From Aplysia californica (taxonomy: Eukaryota; Mollusca; Gastropoda; Aplysiida; Aplysiidae), in assembly GCF_000002075.1 (NCBI RefSeq), contig NW_004797491.1:501993-565992 (forward strand): DNA of 64,000 bases, in the 5' to 3' direction. Shown piece after piece: positions 57,050-64,000 of this stretch (position 1 is its first letter; each line of letters starts with the position of its first letter). The translations under genes were made by a program, and so were the position numbers. Under the pieces are notes generated by a model. It was given only the letters and a program-made list of their open reading frames with translations. It had not been told where the DNA came from and searched no databases.

Positions 57050-57702
57050 GGCTAGCCGTACTTAATGACGGCTAGACTGCTAGGCTAGTACGGCTTGACT
57101 GGTTGGCTAGCTGTACTTAAGACAACTGGGCTAGCCCTACTTATTTTTAAGGCCGTCATTATTCGGTCTCGAGTCCGAATAACATTTTTTCATATTCGGA
57201 CTCGAGTCCGAATAGTCACTTCGTATTTTTAAATATGATGGCTAGACTGACCAAAACAAAAGAAATAGGCCTACTGAATTGTAAATAAATTTTTTGTTTG
57301 CAGTACCTAAAGTATAATTTGTATTTGAGATGAAACCAGGTGCCTTAATGACAGTGTATTTTAAACCTGAATAATTCATTAAATGAGAACTGTTTTCTTT
57401 ATGTTAATAGGGCCTAAGATAAGTACGGCTAGACTGACAGGCTAGCCGTACTTATTATTGATGGCTGAATTGTAAATGAAATTTTTAGTTTGCAAATCCT
57501 AAAGTGTTTCAGACAAAACCAAAAGGTGCCTTACTGACTTGCATGTATTTTAAACCTGAATAATTAACTAGATCTAGATTTAATGAGACCTGTGTACTCA
57601 ACAGGTTTGAGTCGACAGGGCCAAACTTAGCTAAGTACGGCAAGACTGGCAGTCTAGCCGTAGACTCTCAGGCTAGCCGTACTAGCCACTTCGTTTTTTA
57701 AA
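57050..57702. repeat. GGCTAGCCGTACTTA repeat region with a 191-bp tandem duplication
   Basis: Two units start at 57276 and 57467 (GAATTGTAAAT; TTTTAAACCTGAATAATT). Each ends in a dyad: 57419-57455 has 14-bp perfect arms (ATAAGTACGGCTAG) around a 9-base loop; the second is imperfect. The second unit is followed by ACTAGCCACTTCGTTTTTTA (57681-57700), a relative of the flank at 57211. Confidence 0.85.
57151..57230 (+). repeat. Palindrome element, CTCGAG type, 80 bp
   Basis: GGCCGTCATTATTCGG, a palindrome with one mismatch, the spacer CATTTTTTCA, a perfect CGGACTCGAGTCCG palindrome, then AATAGTCACTTCGTATTTTT at 57211-57230. That 20-mer is identical at 8387-8368 (minus). Confidence 0.92.
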
Positions 57703-58523
57703 TTTATTTTTGCCAGGGGGGCAAGCTCCCCTCATACCCCCCCCCCCCCCACCCCCACCCCTCAACAGGGAGCCCCCCTGAAACCCTCTGGCACTCTTGT
57801 CTTTTATGGCTAGTGCGCATTAATACACGTTAACACCGTGGGTCCACCAAAGTTCAATCCGGCCAAAATAAAATTTTAATACAAGAAAGACAGAAAAATA
57901 TTACAGTGGAGTCCATTTTTAATTAATCCTGAAATAACGAGAAGTCTGTTATAAAGACATTACATTCTATAATATTATGTGCAGTACACATGATCATGAA
58001 TGTAAAAGAATGAAAGTGAGTGGAATTCAGCTTGAATCGGGGATTACATGTGGAGGAAAGAAAATGGTCAGGTCTTATGTATAAGAGCTGATGTTATTTG
58101 TTGTTTGGTTAGTCCCAGATCATCAGAAACTGACAATGGTATTCACGCCAATCAACAACGTGATTAGATTAAAAAAAGAAAATGGATTTATATATTTTAA
58201 AAATGCAACAGCAAGAGAAAAAGAACAGCCTCCAAATCACACTATGATGGTGCATAGTCCACAAAGTTTAAGTGTTGAATCTGAAATGTGCATATTTGTG
58301 ATGTGATATTCTTTCTCATCATTGCACAACTGCAAACCCATGTCTCACAAACCCCTAGTAATGTTGAGTGTGTGCCAGGGGGCTTCACTTTTATGACTAT
58401 CATGGAGTCTTTCTCTTCACATGTGCAACTTTCATTTTGGATCTCATACTAATTAAATCATTGTGTCTATTATTTTTCAGACAGAATTAAGTTTATGCTT
58501 ATGTACTTTTATGATTTTTCCAG
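57703..58523. other. COA6 upstream region
   Basis: Contains a C-run with GAAACCCTCTG (57738-57792), as in repeat G edges, and a pogo-like MITE end near 57903. A 5' UTR exon of COA6 probably lies here or farther left, but was not identified. Confidence 0.4.
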
Positions 58524-58531
58524 AAGTGAGG

Positions 58532-58675
58532 ATGCCATTTCCAAAACAAGAAGAGAGGAAAAAATGTTGGGCATCGAAGGACAGCTATTGGCTCTGTATG
58601 GACAAGAACAATGATGACACTTCAAAATGCACTAAAGAAAGGGCTGAATATGAGAAAAGCTGTATAAAGCAGTGG
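58532..58675 (+). CDS. COA6: COA6 coding exon 1
   Basis: Encodes MPFPKQEERKKCWASK through ESCIKQW-type sequence (here KSCIKQW), with all four cysteines. A further acceptor-like tttttcag lies near 58480. Confidence 0.93.
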
Positions 58676-59578
58676 GTATGTCAGTTGGCTGTGACTTGTG
58701 ATTGAAAAGGGGATACTTTATCTTAACATTTTTTACAGCTTTTTACTACAGAGGGCTATAACTATAATACAACCCAAAGAAGCAGTCCTGTTCTTTAGGC
58801 AGCACTCACCATCATAACCAAGCATCCCTCCCCTTGAACTTGCAAGGCTTATAGGTTGCAATTCTAACCATTATAACGCTATAGTTTGCCTCATCTTTAG
58901 CCTCTTAGCGACACTGTGGCTGAGTACAATCTAGATTTTTGACGTATTGAATGTCAAATGGGACAAGTGAATCAATGAAAGAGTTAACAATAGATCATAC
59001 AGAATCTAGTGGATCTAGTCTAGAATTACATAGGCCCTATCGATTGAAACAAAAATTCACAAAGGATCTGAAGTCTGATTTTCAGTATATTTTTATTATA
59101 GATGTAATTTATACTCTGCTCTTGGCATAGCTTGAAAAGAACAAAAATCATGAATGTTAAATTAAAGCGTCAAATGGCACAGCCCTAGCTTGTAGTAGCT
59201 GTCAAAATATTTAATGTTGGGATGCCACTACTTCCTCTTTATTTTTTATAGTTGATTTGATAATTGTCTACCATCTTAGTAAGAGATGTTTTTCTCCATG
59301 TTTTCCAGTTGTCTACCCTCCTTTGCCAACTTGTCAGCATTTTTGCTCTTTCCCTATTTTGTACCCCTTTCATTGATTGTGTGGTTTATTGTTTGGTAAC
59401 CACTACCTTGCTTCCATTTTGTTGGTATGACTGAACACTTCTTTATTTCCAAGATAATGTATCATTCAATTATTTTTTTCTGTAGGTGACATACTTTGAC
59501 AGACGCAGAGATTACCTGAGGTACAAAGAACAAATGGAGAAAGGAGGCCCAGTCCCACCTCCCAACAAGCAGGCGTGA
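58532..59578 (+). CDS. COA6: COA6, cytochrome c oxidase assembly factor 6, two coding exons, 78 aa
   Basis: Exons 58532-58675 and 59486-59578 join in phase 0 across gtatgt and tgtag. The 78-aa product is the twin-cysteine helix protein COA6: C-x9-C (CWASKDSYWLC) and C-x10-C (CTKERAEYEKSC), then QWVTYFDRRRDYLRYKEQME, as in human COA6 (about 79 aa in its short form). COA6 works in the mitochondrial intermembrane space, helping SCO1/SCO2 deliver copper to the CuA site of COX2. The Cx9C/Cx10C spacing separates it from COX6B and other CHCH proteins. The ATG at 58532 follows an acceptor (tttttccag, 58515-58523) by eight bases. The frame stays open back to that acceptor, so an upstream coding exon is possible, but the length already fits. 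Confidence 0.95.
58676..59485. other. COA6 intron
   Basis: 810 bp between the coding exons. No repeat delimited. Confidence 0.6.
59486..59578 (+). CDS. COA6: COA6 coding exon 2 and stop
   Basis: Encodes VTYFDRRRDYLRYKEQMEKG and a Pro-rich tail ending PPPNKQA, then TGA. The YFDRRRDYL block is diagnostic. Confidence 0.95.
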   Translation: MTYFDRRRDYLRYKEQMEKGGPVPPPNKQA

Positions 59579-59587
59579 TGAACAGTC

Positions 59588-59683
59588 AATAAAATCAATT
59601 GTGATATAAACAGAATATGATGATGTACAGGTTGTGTTTTGAAAGTGTTACATAGGTGGGTGAAAGTGGAGTGCAACAATAAA
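59588..59683 (+). terminator. COA6 poly(A) signals
   Basis: AATAAA at 59588-59593 and again at 59678-59683, 10 and 100 bases after the stop. The second is better placed for a normal 3' UTR. Confidence 0.6.
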
Positions 59684-59689
59684 GATTAA

Positions 59690-60690
59690 AGTGTCTTAAC
59701 ATGTTTTTCCCATGAAGAATAAGTGGAGACTTTTCTTACCAGATTGATGACTAGATTTTAAAGGCAATTCACAACCCAAATAAAGGAAAGGAAAGCAGGC
59801 AGTCGAATGGCTGTTCATATGATTTGACTTTGTCCACATTAGCATTCTCAAAAGGTTAGCTTACACAAACATTGCAACAACCTAAATTTTAAACAGTAAA
59901 TCTGTATTTTTTGTGACGATTTTCAAGTTGAGAAGATAATTAGACACAACACTTGCACAGGAAAGTTGATCAAATTTGAGGCTCCTCATAAACTCCTCTT
60001 CACTTGTAACAGATGACATTGATAGCAGAGTCAAGTCCTTTCCCCCGAAAATACAGAACTGGGAGCATCGTGCTGAAAGAGAAATACAGTGCAAACGGCA
60101 TCTGACGGTGTCGTTCACTTTGACCTTCAAGTTCGTTGAATCCAAGTGTACATTCAGAGAAAGGTGTGACTAACAGGAACATTGATCAAAAAAAGACAAA
60201 AGACATGTGGGAATGTGTCACCATGCGAATACGAAGGTAAAGAATAGCACCCCAGAGTCCTTGCTTAGATGAGCTGTTGCTTTCCTTGGTGCAGCCTCTA
60301 AACAATAGGCAGGGGCTTGCACAAGATTCTTACTTTGTTTTTTCATGTTCACCACACCAGAACTTCTATTAATCTAAAGTGCTTTTTCAGCATTTTCAAG
60401 GACGTATGCTTGTTTTCTCTTCAGTTTTACATGTTTCTGGGTCCACAGCTTCCATTATCATATCCTTGTCTTTCATATAAGGTCACAGACAGCTTGAAGC
60501 AGTACCATGTTCATCACAAGGTCTGTTCTATTTTTTCCGGTTGTCAACTTCCTAGAGCAATTTGATATAAAACTAGAGTCATTTTCTTCTCTTTGTTGGC
60601 ATAAGATAATGAAAGAACCGTTATCCAAGACTAGGACTAGACAAAGGGCTACAGTATGTACAGGGGATTGCCAAAGCTCAAATTGTGTGT
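59690..60690. other. COA6 3' flank
   Basis: No gene supported. Small open frames overlap on both strands near 60.0 kb without conserved features. Confidence 0.45.
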
Positions 60691-60930
60691 GGTGTCTGTA
60701 ACCTGGTGGTTAGGCTACTGGACTTGTAATTGTGAGATTGCGTTACGGGGGTTCGAACCTCAGCTCGGTGTGACGTTGTGTCCTTGGGAAAAGCACTTTA
60801 CACAAATATTCCATGTGGCTCGGTTCTTTCGAAGATGGGCATTAAACTCAGATGTCCCATCCCTCAGAGAACCTAAATAAGTGTTGGTAGGGGGCGTTAA
60901 ACCTATACCATTTCACCATTTTCACAAATT
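60691..60930 (+). mobile_element. tRNA-derived SINE, family D
   Basis: A box TGGTGGTTAGG (60703-60713), B box GGTTCGAACCT (60749-60759), then CCTTGGGAAAAGCACTTTAC, a central motif widespread in invertebrate SINEs, and a GGGGGCGTTAAACC end. A different body from families A-C. Confidence 0.75.
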
Positions 60931-61954
60931 GTGTGTCATTGTCACATGAGATTTTTTGCCTAAGTTTATGTAATACAATATATGCATTGTAGTACTGCTT
61001 GAGCAAGGTGTGTCTAGACCTATCAGATGTTTGGTTCTACTGATCTGCATGCAACTTGTTATGTAGATTTGTGTCCATGACGGTTCCCTTGCCAGGCAAA
61101 CAAATTTATAACTACTCATCTGAGGATGATCTACGCTTGACACGCTTAAGCTCAACACACCCTCGCATAAACCCCTCAACTCATGTGTTGTGTGAAAAGA
61201 GGCTTCTGATTGGTCTCAGACCTTTGGAATAGAATAGACAAGTGACAAGGTTCAATGCGGAAGAAAGATATGCGAAGCCACATCAAGGTTGGGCTTTTTA
61301 TTCTGCTAGCAGCTTTGATGAGTTCGAAGTTGCTTTTTTAGTGCTCAGTGATCTCACTGTATTTTACTGATTTTAATGAATGAGAAGAAAACCCAGCAGA
61401 TTCTTTGTGAATGATGCAAGCCCATTTAGTTATCTTTCAAAGGTATCATACAAAATTGAAATCGAACAAGTGCAAACTTAAAAACATTGATTTTATAACT
61501 CTTAGTATTATTAGATGTTTTGGAACTTGATAATTTTTAAAAACTCTCTAGATTCTAAATCTAAAGAATAAAAACATGTGATAATGTCATACTTTTTCTG
61601 TCATTTAAATACTGATACTAGTGTACTCTATGTTATGTTCAGAAACCGAAACAACACTTCAAATTGTAAGGACCTATTATCATGAATAATTGCAATAGTA
61701 CACAGGTATTTTTGTGATTAAAACACTTGAAAGGACCGATACACAGGGAATGCATATATTAGTGCTAAAATAGTTGTCATTGATTGAGTTGGATGTAATG
61801 TGTAAATTTATTTGATAATTTCTTCATTGAAAAAGCATTCTTTTGTGCAAATGTTTTAAAGTTTGTGTTGTTTGCAATGTATGAAGAACAGCATACCGGG
61901 TACTGGGCTTACTCCCTTTGGGAGACTGGCTCGAAAGTTTTTTTATATGATAAA

Positions 61955-62131
61955 TATAGTCGAGTCCTCTTAAACTGAACACTTTCATTCTAAAAACAGT
62001 GGAAAAAGTAAAAAGAAAATTCCAAATTTTTAAGAACTTTTGGTTGAGCAACCTTTCTCATACAAAAATCTGGCTAAAGTGAAGAAAATCTGGAGGTCCT
62101 GCAGATTTCGGTTTAAGTGGACTCCACTGTA
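61955..62131. mobile_element. 177-bp MITE with TAYAGTSGAGTCC ends
   Basis: Left TATAGTCGAGTCCTCTTAAA and the reverse of the right end TACAGTGGAGTCCACTTAAA: 17 of 20 alike. Small pogo-like MITE. A single related end is at about 57903-57925. Confidence 0.7.
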
Positions 62132-62670
62132 CATGCTGTGAATGAAATGATGAATGTTTTATGATCTCAAAGTACTAGTTGAAATAATTGAACTGTTTAC
62201 CAGCACCACTGATAAAGATGTTTTTGAATCCAAGTGAAATAAAGTTAGGGAATCTTTTTACAGCAGACTTATATGTAGCTGAGCTAGAAATGGTGTGTCC
62301 AGATTTACATGAACTTGAGATTTTTACTTTGACATGTTTTCAACCTGCACAGAATTAGGATTGTGAAGTCATGATGATTCTGTATTAACCAATTTTCTGG
62401 AACATTCTGAACATGGTGTGTATGTTACATGTACATAGATTTGGTTATAAAAATCTGACTACATACTAGATGTAATATGTTTGCCAGTATGGTAACATTT
62501 TATTTTTGTCAATAAATTGTTTATGCACGGCAACGTACTGGCTTTTGATTTAACACTGTGTAATAATATTATCGAAACTATAATATTGACTCACACTTAA
62601 CTTTTTGTCTTTCTCGTTCATTTTATGTTCTTCCTTCCCACTTTATGCAGGCGCACAAACACAAACACAC

Positions 62671-62860
62671 TGGTGTTTGTTGTGTAGTAGGTATAGGACG
62701 CTTGGCTGTCACATACAGGAGATCTGAGTTTGATGCCCAGGTGGGGATAAATTTTCATTTAATATTTAAATTTTTCTGCTGGGCATTGTCGGAAGCCCAC
62801 CTCCTGAATTATGTAACTTGTGCTGATTGAGATGTAAAAGCACTTTAATTTTTTTTAAAT
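62671..62860 (+). mobile_element. tRNA-like SINE, family E, candidate
   Basis: B-box-like GAGTTTGATGCCC (62726-62738) after an A-box-like stretch, with a tail ATGTAAAAGCACTTTAA. No second copy in this window. Confidence 0.4.
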
Positions 62861-64000
62861 TAAAAATTACGCTCGAAAACATGCAATGCTTTTCAATTAC
62901 ACAGAAGAAAAGCATATGATCTTTTATTAAAGACATGTGTTTAAATAAAAAATCTACTACTTTTGTTCTGAGTGGCATTGCGACTTAACTTGCACAAAAA
63001 AGTCATGAGATATGTTGTGGATCTTTTAAACGTTTTTTTAATGAAATCTCATTAATCAGGTACTGTGGTAGGGTAAACTCAGAATATCGGTCGCAAAATT
63101 CCATGGCGTGTCATCATGTATAGATCATTAAAAAGGTTTCTCCTCATTATTTTGTAAGATTTCATGATTGACTTCATTGTTTCATACATTATTTTATTGT
63201 GCATCTAGCTCTACTCGATATAATGTATAAATTAGGATCACCCCATTTCAAAGGGTAATTCATCCGAAGTCAGATTCAATTTTATGCTAAAGGTTTGCAA
63301 TGGTATAAAAGTGATCACAGGTAAAAAATGTAGCTCATAAAAAAATTAAAGTTGAACTACATGTATCCCTAAATGGATATCTCAGAAAGATTCACCAAAA
63401 TTCTATTTGTTTGTAGTATAAAGATGTGTTAAATTTAATGGGTGTCTGATGAGAAGAAAATCTGAAGAAAAAAACCCTGTCTGAAATAGACCTGTTTTTG
63501 AGTCCCCATTTGACACAAACCCTACACCACGAATTGTAATGCGCATGCATACAGTGGTTTACATTCCAATGGTACTATCTGCACCAGTCAAGGGTATGCC
63601 TTGCACTTGCAGAAAATCAGGTCAGCATAACGTTTGATCTGATTTTCTCGTATTTACAACAATTTTGCTTTTCTGCAGATTTTTACACAACTATTTAATC
63701 ATTTAATGCTCTACTGTACATTTGATTTAATCATAATATGGTGATGTTTTTTACTGATATTTGTTGCTTTAAATATCAAATTCACACGAATCGTAATGAA
63801 GTCATTTAATTAAAACTGTTTTTCTGTTAAATTTATGTTAATTTTTTCGTACAAAACTTGCGATAGTCTCCAAAAGTGTTCACCGAAGAATTCAAAATCT
63901 AGCTGATGCAGAATTTAAAAATGAAAAAGTCTTTATCTCAATTGCGAAAGCTGACGGCTTATTGGGCCATTTGGTCAGGCACATATAAATTGTATAGTAT
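62861..64000. other. Right end of window
   Basis: AT-rich, no gene or repeat supported. An AATAAA upstream at about 62510 could end a transcript. Confidence 0.45.

Noticed and set aside
58463-58531. Extended COA6 N-terminus starting MSIIFQTELSL
   Set aside because: It would read through a good acceptor (58515-58523) and does not resemble any COA6. It is most likely intron.
60691-60765. Functional tRNA gene
   Set aside because: Box spacing is longer than in a tRNA and a SINE body follows.

Overview
This is invertebrate nuclear DNA, most likely from a gastropod mollusc. It is AT-rich and intron-rich and is crowded with SINE-like repeats, cut-and-paste transposon relics, microsatellites and AGATCT-type tracts. 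The placement rests on recalled habits of gastropod genomes, not on a search. Three conserved host genes can be read with full splice structures. No rRNA, tRNA or prokaryote-style operon was seen, and no LTR or virus-like element was recognised.

Layout. 1-7 kb: repeat-rich flank. A tRNA-headed SINE occurs three times, one copy carries a long (GA)n tract, and another is split by a 5'-truncated LINE with a clean target duplication. 7.18-24.98 kb (+): MEMO1 in nine coding exons (299 aa). Its introns hold short palindromic repeats (8.4 and 10.3 kb), a nest of DNA transposons in intron 3 (15.0-17.1 kb), and TTAA-bounded elements in introns 6 and 7. 25.6-29.3 kb: a decayed piggyBac transposase plus a second piggyBac-like N-terminus. 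29-42 kb: mostly non-coding DNA with several MITEs and a DDE transposase relic. 42.39-54.45 kb (-): NAA30 in four coding exons (402 aa), with a 1.65-kb element bearing 43-bp perfect terminal inverted repeats in its last intron. 54.4-58.5 kb: the spacer between divergent genes, holding AGATCT tracts and an unusual set of palindromes. 58.53-59.58 kb (+): COA6 in two coding exons (78 aa). 59.7-64 kb: 3' flank with two more tRNA-like SINEs.

The three genes do not form a pathway. MEMO1 is a metal-binding redox/signalling protein, NAA30 is the catalytic subunit of the NatC N-terminal acetyltransferase, and COA6 is a mitochondrial intermembrane-space copper-relay protein for cytochrome c oxidase. 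NAA30 and COA6 are divergently arranged; MEMO1 and NAA30 converge.

The least explained structure is a family of short palindromes (cores CGAACGTTCG, ACTCGAGT and GGCTAGCC). Different palindromes at loci about 49 kb apart carry the same 20-bp flank, AATAGTCACTTCGTATTTTT. A second notable pattern is one 3' module (roughly GTTTTACRGCRCTYGCAAC plus ATAAGGTCAT) joined to at least three different SINE-like bodies.
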